Shown here in pieces: positions 45,351-57,485 of a stretch of DNA of 64,000 bases. A program made the translations under genes and the position numbers. The notes beneath the pieces are model-generated. The model had not been told where the DNA came from. It worked only from the letters and a program-made list of their open reading frames with translations, and ran no database searches. How positions within the stretch are numbered: position 1 is the first letter of the stretch; the number at the start of each line of letters is the position of its first letter. The DNA is taken from NCBI GenBank assembly GCA_945859605.1, contig OX243815.1:36725447-36789446 (forward strand). The letters are read 5' to 3'. Source of the DNA: Lumbricus rubellus (lineage: Eukaryota; Annelida; Clitellata; Crassiclitellata; Lumbricidae).

Positions 45351-45889
45351 TGCAGCCTGCATTCTCGTATATATACATGTATACGCAGAGATTAATTTTC
45401 TTTAAAGTGTTGTTTCAGTGGAGTGCCCTGCAACTTAGACAACGGAGTAACGCCAGTGGACCTATTTATCTTCCGCTGACGTTACAAAGTCAGGATGATT
45501 CTAACGAGAGAAGCTATCTGCATTGGATGCTGCGTGCAAACGAACGGAGGAGCATACATGTATAGCTGCTGCTGCTCTGGCCAACGTCGGGTTAACAAAG
45601 ATCGATCACTACAAGCAGCCAAAGTGGAACAACGAGAGAGTTGGGAAGACAATAGAAGAACGGGGAACTGAATACCAGACCATCGATCAAAAGACCTTAG
45701 ATAGACGAAGAGCGGAGAAGACGAAGAGAGAGAGGGAGACCGGATATAACGAAGGCAGAATCAGTTAAATGAAGAATTATAACGACACGACTGCTTGAAT
45801 TTATCTTCAATTTATCTTCAAATATTTCTGATCTGCCTTCTTTCTTTCTTTCTTGACCTGAGACAAAACAAGAAAGAAGAAGAAGGGAA

Positions 45890-46612
45890 AGACCAAGGGC
45901 CATAAAACAAAAGAATAAGAGATCGAAAGACCAAGAACCAACAAAAGAAGAAGAGAAAGACCAATAGCCATAAAACAAAAGAATAAGAGATCGAAAGACC
46001 AAGAACCAACAAAAGAAGAAGAGAAAGACCAAGGACCAAAGAACAAAAGAAGAAGAGATCGAAAGACCAAGGACCAACAAAAGAAGAAGAGAAAGACCAA
46101 TAGCCAAGGAACAAAAGAAGAAGAGATCGAAAGACCAAGAACCAACAAAAGAAGAAGAGAAAGACCAAGGACCAAAGAACAAAAGAAGAAGAGATCGAAA
46201 GACCAAGGACCAACAAAAGAAGAAGAGAAAGACCAATAGCCAAGGAACAAAAGAAGAAGAGATCGAAAGACCAAGGACCAACAAAAGAAGAAGAGAAAGA
46301 CCAAGGACCAAAGAACAAAAGAAGAAGAGATCGAAAGACCAAGGACCAACAAAAGAAGAAGAGAAAGACCAATAGCCAAGGAACAAAAGAAGAAGAGATC
46401 GAAAGACCAAGGACCAACAAAAGAAGAAGAGAAAGACCAAGGACCAAAGAACAAAAGAAGAAGAGATCGAAAGACCAAGGACCAACAAAAGAAGAAGAGA
46501 AAGACCAAGGACCAAAGAACAAAAGAAGAAGATAAAGACCAAGGACCAAAGAACAAAGAAAAAGAAAGACCATGGACCAAAGATCAAAATAGGAAGAGAA
46601 AAACTAAGGACC
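45890..46612. repeat. 68-bp minisatellite built of two ~34-bp halves, ~10 copies
   Basis: GAGATCG landmarks fall at 45919, 45987, 46055 and so on at 68-base steps. Each unit pairs a 'GACCAAGGACCAACAAAAGA' half with a 'GACCAATAGCCAAGGAACAA' or 'GACCAAGGACCAAAGAACAA' half. Because 68 is not a multiple of 3 and the unit lacks stops on the minus strand, all three minus frames stay open (250-305 codons); these are not genes. Confidence 0.95.
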
Positions 46613-46614
46613 AA

Positions 46615-47250
46615 GAAATTCTAGGAGTAAACGTTGAATGCCCACAATTCTAAATTTTCAGAAAGTTGCCTATAGGTTGAAAATTGAAGCCGATTACTAA
46701 ATTAAGTTTTAAAATACATTATAAATATATTTTGTTTTTACAAATTTATATTGAGACTAGCTTCAAAATAAGCTTGATCAATGATCAGTGCATCATGAAA
46801 TAATAATCATTAATTTTAATCTCGCGAAGGAGATTGAAGCCATTCTACTTTCAAAATAACCTTAAGAAATACACAAATTGCATAGTAAATCAATTTCAGT
46901 TCTGGAAAGACTTGCTGTATATAGGCCTACGAGCGATTGCTATTTAAGCAATATTTCCAAAGTGTATAAGTCATAAATTTTGAGACGTTTCAAAATCTTG
47001 CTTTTTGGAAAGCCTGTTCATTGATTATCCTGCAACCTGTCCTCTCTCAGTAGGCCTATAGACCTATCCATCACCGGCCCTATAGAGCTATAATGCACGC
47101 ACTAAACCTATAATTTATACCTATAGATACGTAAATATATTCACTGTATCTCCCCTTTCCTCATGCACCTATCAAACGCACTCGTGTTGAGTCACGCAAA
47201 TAGCTAGCAACGACGACGACGAATTTAAAACATCTTAGTTGGCTTAAGTC
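46615..47250. other. Gene-free stretch
   Basis: AT-rich sequence with no exon-like frame. Confidence 0.35.
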
Positions 47251-47253
47251 TGC

Positions 47254-47276
47254 CGCAGCAGCAGCAGCAGCAGCCG
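47254..47276. repeat. (GCA)n, 7 copies
   Basis: Perfect triplets followed by a short (GTC)n. Confidence 0.9.
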
Positions 47277-47404
47277 TCGTCGTCGTCCATCCTCTGTTGA
47301 CTCCAATCGATCGTTGTTTGTCTTTCGCCTTAGACACGTGACTTCGTCGCAACTCAACGTCCATCCAGTTTCATTTCGTCTTCGTCGACGACGATGGCGC
47401 TGGA

Positions 47405-48825
47405 CAACCGACCCTCCTCTTCTCCGACCCTCCTCCTCTCCGACCCTCATCCTCTCCAACCCTCCTCCTCTCCGACCCTCCTCCTCCTCTCCGACCCTCC
47501 TCCTCTCCGACCCTCCTCCTCTCCGACCCTCCTCCTCCTCTCCGACCCTCCTCCTCCTCTCCGACCCTCCTCCTCTCCGACCCTCCTCCTCTCCGACCCT
47601 CCTCCTCTCCGACCCTCCTCCTCTCCGACCCTCCTCCTCTCCGACCCTCCTCCTCTCCGACCCTCCTCCTCCTCTCCGATCCTCCTCCTCTCCGACCCTT
47701 CTCCTCCTCTCCGACCCTCCTCCTCTCCGACCCTCCTCCTCCTCTCCGACCCTCCTCCTCTCCGATCCTCCTCCTCTCCGACCCTCCTCCTCTCCGACCC
47801 TCCTCCTCTCCGACCCTCCTCCTCTCCGACCCTCCTCCTCTCCGACCCTCCTCCTCTCCAACCCTCCTCCTCTCCGACCCTCCTCCTCCTCTCCGACCCT
47901 CCTCCTCTCCGACCCTCCTCCTCCTCTCCGACCCTCCTCCTCCTCTCCGACCCTCCTCCTCTCCGATCCTCCTCCTCTCCGACCCTCCTCCTTTCCGACC
48001 CTCCTCCTCTCCGACCCTCCTCCTCTTCTCCGACCCTCCTCCTTCTCTCCGACCCTCCTCCTCCTCTCCGATCCTCCTCCTCTCCGACCCTTCTCCTCCT
48101 CTCCGACCCTCCTCCTCTCCGACCCTCCTCCTCTCCGACCCTCCTCCTCTCCGACCCTCCTCCTCTCCGACCCTCCTCCTCCTCTCCGATCCTCCTCCTC
48201 TCCGACCCTTCTCCTCCTCTCCGACCCTCCTCCTCTCCGACCCTCCTCCTCTCCAACCCTCCTCCTCTCAGACCCTCCTCCTCCTCTCCGACCCTCCTCC
48301 TCCTCTCCGACCCTCCTCCTCCTCTCCGATCCTCCTCCTCTCCGACCCTCCTCCTCTCCGACCTTCCTCCTCTCCGACCCTTCTCCTCCTCTCCGACCCT
48401 CCTCCTCTCCGACCTTCCTCCTCTCCGACCCTCCTCCTCTCCGACCCTTTTCCTCCTCTCCGACCCTCTTCTTCCTCTCCGACCCTCCTCCTCCTCTCCG
48501 ACCCTCCTCCTCCTCTCCGACCATCCTCCTCTCCCACCCTCCTCCTCTCCCACCCTCCTCCTCCTCTCCGACCCTCCTCCTCCTCTCCGATCCTCCTCCT
48601 CCTCTCCGACCCTCCTCCTCCTCTCCGACCCTCCTCCTCCTCTCCGACCCTCCTCCTCCTCTCCGATCCTCCTCCTCTCCGACCCTCCTCCTCTCCGACC
48701 TTCCTCCTCCTCTCCGACCCTCCTCCTCTCCGACCCTCCTCCTCCTCTCCGACCCTCCTCCTCTCCGACCCTCCTCCTCCTCTCCAAACCTCCTCCTCCT
48801 CCTCTCCAACCCTCCTCCTCAATGT
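47405..48825. repeat. 16/19-bp pyrimidine-rich minisatellite, 1.4 kb
   Basis: About 80 copies of CTCCGACCCTCCTCCT (16 bp) or the same with one extra CCT (19 bp), with rare GATCC, CAACC and CTTCC variants. No unit or junction contains a stop codon, so at least five overlapping frames of 460-521 codons (Ser-Pro-Leu plus strand, Arg-Glu-Gly minus strand) are open. I treat all as artefacts. Confidence 0.96.
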
Positions 48826-48829
48826 CAAC

Positions 48830-51285
48830 GGAAGGCAATCGATTCTACATAAACACTGCGCATCTGTATGAAATTGCTGCATTAGGTCAAAGTTCAAACG
48901 TTGCATCTGTGCTTAATAACCTGTAACGTGATGCACACAAACAATTTTGTACGGTTTTGAAACTTCCGAAGACTCTCTGAGGTTAGAGTTCTCTCACTCA
49001 GGCTGTCGTATTATTATTATTATTATTATAGACGTCGTCGTTGAAATAGTTAATTGATTTCCATATTAAAAGTGAATTATTGCGATAAAACGTGAACTGA
49101 AGAATGCGTTCAAGTTGAATTTATGGACATTTGAATCAGTTGAACAACCCAAAATCCTATGAAAGAAAAGCACCAACTAAGTAGTCTAAGTTATAGGCTA
49201 GTGTATTTCGAAGAATAGAAACTATTGATTTGGAAGCTCTCCTCAGCTAATTCCGACTCTCGTCGTTTAGTCTAGTGATTCTAATCAATAGGAATCGCAT
49301 TGTCAAAGTGCGTGACTTCAGATGGATTTATATCCATTGTCTCCTTAAATCACCAGCAGACAACTTAAAAACGAAGCGATTCAACGGTCGTAATCAATTT
49401 CCAGCTACATATTGTAGGCCTATTGTGTTGTGTTGTATTGTAGCCTATTGCAAGTTTTCTTTTAGTGAATACGCTAAACGGCTAAAGAGCTAAACGCATG
49501 CATCATGATATTAACACGTGTTTTGTTTTCACCACTCTGTATGCAAACTCATTTTACTCGCCGAAGTTGAAAGATAAATCCCCCACTGTTGGTGCTTTTA
49601 AAGTGCCAGTCCAGAGTCTGAATAAAGAAGGCGGGCGACATTAATCACCTTTGTTACGACTCGTTTTCCCATCTCCTCATTTCTCGTGCAGCACAGTCTA
49701 TGAACTCTGAGAGTGATGCCAAGTTCTGCCAATAATTTCTCGGTGGCAATACACGATGGCTATAGGTTCTGCAGTGCATGTTCAGAAGACCACCTCTTGC
49801 TGCTTGAACATTGCATACGGACTGACTGACGAGCTTGTGCTCTTATTGAGATCTAGCAAATTTTGGATGAAGTAGCCCTATTTATTATGTTTATTATATT
49901 GTGATTACATTGTTGCAATCACAATGAAATTGATCCTTAAGAAGCCGTTCGTGTAGTTTACTCTTTTAATTATTTGAGTTTTTGACTTTAGTGACTTTGA
50001 GACACTTTAAAGTTCAGCTGAGCCAACAGAACAGTGGCCACCAATGCGTCTCTCTTCTATTAATAGATCGTGCAAGATTCAACGAGAAACGAAGCGTGGT
50101 TATTCACGCACGACAGAACATGACTTCAGCTTTACGTGGAGCGGAACGATGCAGCTATACGTCGAGTCTACATACGAATGCTTACTTTGCATACACCATA
50201 GGCTTACATGGCAATAGAGTCAATTGATCACTTTGCATAATATGATGCAAATTACTAGCAGTTGTGTGGTGTCTACCAAAAAACCTTAGCAAGAAGTTTT
50301 CCATCTTGATTTCATCAAGTGTTAGCCACGTCTTATCGTCTTACTCCTTCCACTCCATTCCGTTTCATTTCCATGTCCCACTTGAGAAGATGACAGCAGG
50401 CATTTGAATACACTGCTGAGTGTGAACCAACGTACCAATCATGCGTCATGAAAGATGTTCAATAAAGTACCGTACTTGTTGAGAAATAAATCATCCTGTG
50501 GTAGACCTATTGCAAATGAATCGCAGGCAAAAGATGACGTGCAATAAAGAAAAACATGGTACCGCCCCGTAGCGGACAGTTATGCAAATCAGTCGCTTTA
50601 TTCTTTTGTGTTAGGCTACTGCTTCCTTTGGTTCGGCGGTGCAACGTCTGTTTGCTAGGAGGCCTACGACAATGACTAAACGTAAACAAAGACTTAACCC
50701 CGAGTTGTAAGGCCTTTCATGATAGATAGGCCATAACGTCTGTTTAAGAAACAGGTAGGAAACGGTAGATATTTTATTAAATCGTGACATCTCAATTGCA
50801 GGTCACTATGTCTAAAGTAATTTTTCTGGTCGTTTAGCTTTGAACTAACTGCTATCTTTTGGCTACCATTGCCAAGCAAAGAATCGTCTCAAAAGCAGAG
50901 TCGAGTAAAAATTACAGTATAGTAAACATGGGCACATCTCGCTTATAAAAAAGATTCACTATTTTATGTGTAAATGTAGGCGGTCTCTTATTCATGCATA
51001 TTCATCAGACGCGTAGGCACTTTGTGACACACGCCCGGCTCAAGTTCCCGCCCTGAACACCATATTTTATGATTAATGTGTACATTATGTTCGATCGACA
51101 GGGTGAGCGAGTATGGCGTTGTTGGAAAACGAGTCTCAGTCATCGGTCAAATGATGTTCTATATAGTCATGTTTGAATATTCTGTTGATCTTGTTTTAGA
51201 TTTGCAGATTACCGTGGCTCGTGTACATCAAGTATCCGAAAAATTGTCGCCTAGCAACAGCCTCGAAGGTTCTGTCTGATTTACT
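48830..51285. other. Gene-free stretch upstream of the membrane-protein gene
   Basis: Contains a short (TTA)n at 49011-49028. No supported exon. The promoter of the gene starting at 51392 should lie in the right part of this stretch, but no TATA box or other clear core element stands out. Confidence 0.35.
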
Positions 51286-51287
51286 TC

Positions 51288-51355
51288 CTGGATTGATTGA
51301 TTGGTTTATTGATTGATTGATTGGTTGATTGATTGATTGGTTGATTGATTGGTTT
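51288..51355. repeat. (TTGATTGATTGG)n
   Basis: Tetramer-based repeat ending 37 bases before the start codon at 51392; probably in the 5' UTR or proximal promoter. Confidence 0.9.
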
Positions 51356-51391
51356 GAGTGTATTCGACGACATTGTTCATCTGAGTAGAAG

Positions 51392-52655
51392 ATGAAGTCA
51401 ACGTACGCTCCGTTGCCATTCTCATATCTGTCATCCGATGCTAAACCGAAAGTAGGTCTGCGGAAGGATGGCGTGTATGGAACGAGTGCAGACTTCGTTC
51501 CCAGATCAACCAATCAGGTGGAAGGAGGAGCGGACGCTGGAGACATCTCCATGGCAACGCAGTATCCGTACAGTGTCTATGCCAACGCGAATGCCTTGAA
51601 CCCAGAAGGAACAGCTGCTGCAGACTACAGAGGCAACCAACACCACCATCAGCAGACAGCTGACCATCATTCGCCATACTCACAGAACGGTGGTGGTCTT
51701 CCAAGATTCCAGGAAGCGACTTCACATACACATAGGCCACAGAAACCAGAAGGAGGTTTCAAAGTGTATCCACCTTCTTCGAAATACGACGAACCTCCTT
51801 CCAGTGGTAGAGTTTCACCAAAAGAAGTCGACCTTGAGCGTAAAGGTGACCACGGATATCGTGGTCTTCCGGTTGTCAAGCGCACACACGAACAGCTGGA
51901 TCGGTCGAAAGCGGCTGTTGGTAGAGTGCCGTCACATTATCCACCTGTGGTAAACAACAACTTCGATAGACTGCAGGTCAATGGAGTGGAATCGCCTTAC
52001 ACTTACACGCTGGAACACCCGAAGGAGAAGCACCAACCGACGACGACGACGACGGCAGTGATGGCGAAGGACTTTGACAACTTCATCTTGGTCAAGGATC
52101 CAAATCGACCTGACTCCGTCGTCGTCATCCCTGAGGCCAATCCACCACCATCCTCGGCCAACAACGACCCGAGAAGGAACAATAACCTACAGACCCTCTT
52201 CGAAGCCGGTGAACCGCCGAGAAAGCAGCAACTGCCAAGGTACAACACCCAACAACCGGAGAACCATTATGACATCAGCGGACCATCGAGAGCAGAAGAG
52301 TCGAACGCCAGACACATTAACCAAGAAGTGTCTGATAGATCAAACTACGCCATCTACCATGGACATGCACAACAGCCGGGACCTGAGTTCGTCACAGCAG
52401 CCACCACCAAGCCAGAGCCACCGATCTACAGAGGAAATGGATCAGCAGGTGGCATGCAACCAGACAATCATCATCGCAGTTCAGACACCCGTCTCGTCAA
52501 GGACTCGGATTCAGGAAGTAGCAGCACAAGTGGTTGCTGTGTATGTGGAAAGTGTGCGTCTGTTATTATCGCAATCATCGTCACCGCCATCATCTGTCTC
52601 GGAGCAGGGTTCGTGGCAGGGTGGTTCGGTGCCAGAGCAACCGGCAATAACACTT
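51392..52655 (+). CDS. Type II single-pass membrane protein, first coding exon
   Basis: ATG at 51392 sits in a fair context (A at -3). The exon codes for 421 residues plus one base and ends at donor ACTT/GTAAGT (phase 1); the in-frame stop at 52685-52687 lies in the intron. Residues 1-380 are low-complexity and polar, with His, Gln, Pro and Thr runs (HHHQQ near 90, a TTTTT run near 217) and no signal peptide, as in a cytoplasmic tail. A Cys cluster GCCVCGKC (381-388) is a likely palmitoylation site. A hydrophobic helix SVIIAIIVTAIICLGAGFVA (about 390-409) follows, then a short Arg-containing turn and an N-glycosylation sequon NNT (419-421). Positive charge before the helix and lack of a signal peptide favour N-in, C-out. 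No known family recognised; the ectodomain continues in later exons. Confidence 0.85.
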
Positions 52656-53600
52656 GTAAGTTCACCTCATGTTTCACTGATATCTAAGTTAAGATGAGTT
52701 AACTAAATAAATGAACTTTTAAGTTTGCACAACTGGTTGTTCGTCAATCGGTCTTGAGAAGAAAAGTTGCTGTCTCTTTAGGAGCGTAAGAAACGAAAAA
52801 TAGCTAATCACCACCATTAACTATTATAGCAAACAACCAAAGAGCAATAGTTGCTAAAAATGTGTGCTTACATTCATTAAAATCATGAATGTTTCGTTCA
52901 TCGATTAATCTACTAAGCTTACTCTAATCTATTTTTTATAGGCTGCAATAATCAAGAGCTGTTCATATGTTGAACGGTACTAGTTTCTCGTTTCAAATTG
53001 TATGCAATTCAAAAATCATTTTTTGACCAAATCAACTTCCATGTTTTCAAGCGTTTTCCAAACGATGGTTTGCTTTAAAGACGATGTGATGTGGTGGGTC
53101 TGTTGGAATGATTCAGGCATTCGGGAAATGTGCTTGGGGTTTGTAATTGTATTGTAGCTGATTTTGCAGATTCACTACGAACGATTACTATGAGGCTTAT
53201 AGTCATAAGTTCATAATTAATTCATCGCCCATTTTCAATATTACTCGTCTATGATGAGATTCTCTGCCTCGCACAGGTCAGCAACTAAACAATATTTCTG
53301 GGTCTACTGTATAATATCCATTTGTCCATTTTGTGCGTGTCCTCCTTGCGTAATGACGACTCGCCGATACAATCATATAGGGTAGTAGGTACATAGGCCT
53401 ACTCATATGCCTACTCATATGTCTACTCATATGTCTACTCATTATGCCTACCTAGGCTACCTAGACAAAGACAACATTTATTACAGATTACAGGTTGTCG
53501 TTCGAGCTGTATATAATTAAAGATCTATCCGTATAATTATAAGCATTTTGTTAAATTTGAAAGTGAACTTAGTTCTGGTAAACATTTGTTAATTTTTTAG

Positions 53601-53831
53601 CCACAGATTCATCGCCTTCTCAACTGATATTCGCAAATCTATCGACCGTTACAACAACAACAACAACAATGGCTGAAAGAGTGTCAACAACTAAACCATC
53701 CGTCACTTCATCTAACAAAGCATCGGCCATTCTTTCGTCAAGTAAACTGTTGGCGATTTCATCAGCGAAAGCACAGCTGGTCACTTCTACGATAGAAAGA
53801 CGAGCCGCAATTTCGACGACTGTTCGCTCAG
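53601..53831 (+). CDS. Same membrane protein, exon 2 (Ser/Thr-rich stalk)
   Basis: Acceptor TTTTTTAG ends at 53600; donor TCAG/GTCAGT follows 53831. Entry and exit are both phase 1, length 231 bp, and it joins the exon ending at 52655 without a stop. The peptide begins STDSSPSQLIFANLSTVT and has a (Thr)6 run. It continues with Ser/Thr/Ala/Lys-rich sequence such as VSTTKPSVTSSNKASAILSS, including one NLS sequon. The composition is that of an O-glycosylated extracellular stalk, which fits its place just after the transmembrane helix. Confidence 0.75.
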
Positions 53832-55171
53832 GTCAGTCTGAAATGAACACGATTGATGAACACTTGATGATGTTATAATATGGTGCAGCAATTTCATGAT
53901 GATGTGATAGGCTACATTATATGGTGAAACATTCAGACAACATTGCCATGGTCTTGGACACTTCAGAGTCGATTAACTACTCGTTGTAATAGGTCTATGC
54001 CTAGTGATCTGTCTAATCATCCGGCAGATGGTCTTTATCCTTATTTTGACGACGACTACTATATATAGGCCTATTGCCTCGTTGCTCTTGATTTTTGAAT
54101 TCTCTGTCCTTTACTGTACTTTTTAAAGTTTTAGTTACATTATTAATATTGAGTGCGAAATGTGAGTAAGTAAACAACTATAGGCCTATTTGTTCATGAC
54201 AAGAAGGCATTATAAAGCAAATACAAAGACAAATGTTTCTACTTTTATTCAATGAATATTTGAATTATTTACAATTTCTGTTGTCATTCCTCACCGAAAG
54301 CGGTTTGGTGGGCCACCTGTGTGACAGTGGTGGGTTTTGCAAACCAGATAGGGAACTGGGACATGTTAGGATTGTTTTAGATAAAATTCGGAAGCACGAG
54401 AAATTCGAGAATTTTTTTGTCACAAAATGTTATGTTCAACAAACTATAACCTAAATAAATATCAATAACTTTTTATCTCAGAAACAAGACAGGACCTGGT
54501 GTTTCAATTGTTAATTGAAACATCTAAATTAGTAGGATGAGATGTTACATTAAACATGTGACACCCAACCATGGTATAGAAATATTGTTGCTCAATAATT
54601 ATAGCCTACTTATGCTTGCTTGCTTGCAATGCATACCCATGTTTAAATGTTGAAAAGGAGGTATGAATAGTTGGAGCTCATCATGTGCAGTGGACCAGCG
54701 CAGCAAGACAAGAAACATTCCGCTTACGTACTTCCTCGTTCGTCTTCTATTTACTTTGACACTGTGGCACGTGACCTGCTCTATAGCAACAAGGCGTTGG
54801 CTTTAGCTTCTGGTGACTAAAACATTCACCTCAACCAACGCTTATGAATATGCTCCAAGTTCCGTGTTATAACGGGTTCGTGCATGCCGGGCATGATTGC
54901 AGTATCGAGGACCGAAGCATATGACGATGATTATGCCGTATCTTTGAACAGTAACTAAATACGACAATAACCATAGCCTAACCCTCACCGACCCTAAAAG
55001 ACGCCTAACCTGACCCTAACGATACTCGCGGTCCCCGATGCAGCAGTTATACCTGATTCCGTAGGCCTATGTGTCTTGCTATTTGATGCTATGAGTTAAT
55101 TTGAAATGTGATTTCGAAAATTTTGATTTATTTTTCAGGTCAATAAAAGCAACATCGCTTTTATTCCATAG
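53832..55171 (+). other. Intron of the membrane-protein gene (if the next exon is real)
   Basis: No exon-like frame. A MITE copy sits at 54889-55057. Confidence 0.35.
54889..55057. mobile_element. Small foldback MITE, family copy 1
   Basis: Ends are GGCATGATTGCAGTATCGAG...GACCG on the left and CGGTCCCCGATGCAGCAGTT...ATACC on the right, matching at about 19 of 25 positions. The right half contains CTAACCTGACCCTAAC, the reverse complement of GTTAGGGTCAGGTTAG found in copies 2 and 3. Confidence 0.65.
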
Positions 55172-55201
55172 CAACAACAGTAACAACAGTGACGACAACA
55201 G
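55172..55201 (+). CDS. Same membrane protein, candidate 30-bp mini-exon
   Basis: ATTCCATAG ends at 55171 and ACAG/GTCAGA follows 55201. The 30 bases are phase 1 to phase 1 and add ATTVTTVTTT before a split Gly codon, the same Thr-rich composition and phase as exon 2. Short length makes this uncertain. Confidence 0.4.
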
Positions 55202-55673
55202 GTCAGAAAAGCGGATACTAATGACGTCAACAAGGCAGGAGATGGAGCTAGCTATAAATACTTATTGAAGAAAATGAAATCATCATGACAAACAGATGAC
55301 GTCACAATTCATAAGACAATATTCTCATTGAAATGCTATTATTTTAGTATTGTCTTAAGTATTGTCTAACACTTAAGGATTGACAGATAGGGCCTATATA
55401 TTTAGTTGACCGTATACTATAGGCTACGTTGTCATTCCTCACCGAAGCACATGGCATATATAGGAGCGTGGAGCCAGTCTGTTGACGATATCCAGAGTCA
55501 AAAACACTGCGCACGTAGGCCATAGCAAAAAACTATCGGCTGAGTTTACCTATGCGGCAAACTACCGCTGCAACTTTTTGTGCACATACTATTTTTGATA
55601 GACCTATCTGCTACTGCCACTTTTGGGCTTTTCACGCCACCGAAAGCACTGCATTTCTGTCAAGTCTAGTTAG

Positions 55674-55876
55674 ACCAGTCCACGATGACTCAGAACAAAT
55701 CCACGATGACTCAGAACAAATCCACGATGACTCAGAACAAATCCACGATGACTCAGAACAAATCCACGATGACTCAGAACAAATCCACGATGACTCAGAA
55801 CAAATCCACGATGACTCAGAACAACGTTAGGACGTCGTTTCCTTTGCCAGAACAACTCACTGGACTGCTGGACTAG
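55674..55876 (+). CDS. Candidate last exon of the membrane protein: seven STMTQNK heptads
   Basis: If the acceptor is GTCTAGTTAG ending at 55673, the exon is entered in phase 1, as the gene requires. It reads DQSTMTQNKSTMTQNK with seven 21-bp units, then NVRTSFPLPEQLTGLLD and stop TAG (55874-55876). Each heptad carries an N-K-S sequon and two Thr plus one Ser, fitting a glycosylated ectodomain. The polypyrimidine tract is poor. The 21-bp array is also open in another plus frame (IHDDSEQ) and on the minus strand. It may be only an intergenic minisatellite. Confidence 0.3.
55679..55825. repeat. 21-bp minisatellite, seven near-identical copies
   Basis: Unit TCCACGATGACTCAGAACAA plus A, identical in almost all copies, so it is recent or homogenised. 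Confidence 0.97.
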
Positions 55877-56074
55877 GCCAACGGAAACACAATGTAACAT
55901 AGTTGTAATTTCTCATATTATTGCTACAGAGAAGCCGCGTGGAAGCAACGGCGCATAGGCCTATATAACCAGAACTGTGTAAAACCATGCAAGTCCAAGT
56001 GAACCTGCAGGTGGTTAATCGGTCTGATCGGAGAGGGATCAAACCGAGGATATACCTTGGTTCCACGGTGGAAT

Positions 56075-56140
56075 TGTGTGTGTGTGTGTGTGTTTGAGTG
56101 TGCGTGCGTGTGTTGTGTGTGTGCGTGCGTGTGTGTGTAG
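56075..56140. repeat. (GT)n / GTGCGTGC tract
   Basis: TG dinucleotides with GCGT interruptions. Confidence 0.9.
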
Positions 56141-56487
56141 TCTTTCGTTTATGAATCAAGCCTAAGTTTTGATGTCTCAAATTTTTCGTCATAATTATGC
56201 TGCACGCTAACTAGTGCATATAGTAATGAAACAAGCTTGCCAAAGTGAATGCGATCCTGCATTATTCTTAGATATCTATCCCTTTGCGATTCGAAAACTT
56301 TGAACCATGCACTTGACACAAAATAGATGTATTTTCATTTTCAGGACATATTTATGTTACTAGAGATCGCCAACGAATAAAGCATGTTTGGCAGCAATTG
56401 ATTCCACACAAATAGGCCTATATGTTACCATCTGCAAGACTACCTTCGGCATCTCCTTTCTTACGAAAAGCACAAGGTGCCTTAAAG

Positions 56488-56670
56488 GGCATAGTTACAG
56501 TAAGCGGGTCCTTATGTGTTGGTTAGGGGTCGTGAGGGTAGGTTATGGTCAGGTTAGGCATCGTGAGGGTCGGTTAGGATCAGGTTAGACATCGTGAGGG
56601 TCGGTTAGGATTAGGATAGGGCTAGTGCAGTCATTCATTAACATAGGGACCCGCTTACTATATCTATGCC
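56488..56670. mobile_element. Small foldback MITE, family copy 2 (183 bp)
   Basis: Terminal inverted repeats of ~29 bp: GGCATAGTTACAGTAAGCGG at the left, CCGCTTACTATATCTATGCC at the right. The interior is about three tandem copies of a ~37-bp CGTGAGGGTCGGTTAGGATC-type unit. Confidence 0.8.
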
Positions 56671-57375
56671 AATGCTCTAGTAAAAAGACTTTTTCCTAGC
56701 GGTTGCCCTTCCAGAATTTTTAACCTGCCGAGAAGTTATTTCGGGTTTAAATAGCTTCTGCACTGGTAACTTACATGCTTGTCCCGGCTACAAAAAGTCT
56801 GGCAGACAAACTGAGGTTTGTGAGCAAGCTTGTAATTAAAATAAATATAGCCGTTCCATCCGCTTATTTATAATCGATTGAACATAATAATTTATTTCTG
56901 AAGAAGAGGTTCTTCAATGACAGATGTATTTCTGATAAATATATAAACCAACCTCATGAACCCTGGTTGTGCACCGAAGTTGAGTTGACTGCAGAATTTC
57001 TTCTTAAATTGACCTTAGATTAAGATCTTTTTTATAAATGACGTCATAAAAATATCTGTAAGGTTTTGTGACGTATCAATGACGTCACACTCAACGATGC
57101 TGAGTCATTGCTTCAATGTTTACAACGGTTTGAGCGTTGACTCTGCATGGTCAGAGAACGAGAGAGAAAGAATTCTTCTCCCGATCCATGAGGTGGCCTC
57201 CATGGTCTCTCTCTCTCTCTTCAAGACCTGCTGATCGGTTGTGTCGTTAGCCATCTTAGTTCTGGACGAATAGATCCAATATGCATGTCAGAATATCCGT
57301 ATACTGATCGTCCTCTAGTAAGCATTATTCTATTTAATGTTCCGATTGTTACTGCTTTTAGTTAGGCTGTCGTCT

Positions 57376-57485
57376 GGTCAATCAGTCAGTCAGTCGGTCG
57401 GTCGGTCAGTCAGTCAGTCAATCAGTCATTCAGTCAGCCAGCCAGCGAGTCAGTCAACCAGTCAGTCAATCAGTCGGTCAGTCAA
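57376..57485. repeat. (AGTC)n tetramer repeat
   Basis: CAGT/CGGT/CAGC variants over ~110 bases. Confidence 0.9.

Noticed and set aside
45697..46614. Three overlapping minus frames of 251-305 codons rich in Leu/Phe/Ser, resembling a multi-pass membrane protein
   Set aside because: All three frames give the same peptide pattern because the 68-bp unit lacks stops; hydrophobicity is a by-product of the GAAGAAG-rich complementary strand.
47244..48926. Open frames of 460-521 codons on both strands
   Set aside because: They come from a 16/19-bp repeat that cannot contain a stop in any frame; peptide periodicity simply follows the DNA unit and no unique coding domain flanks it.
52074..52697. Second plus frame of 207 codons in the membrane-protein exon
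   Set aside because: No membrane helix, no start context, overlaps the frame that has a helix and correct splice phase.
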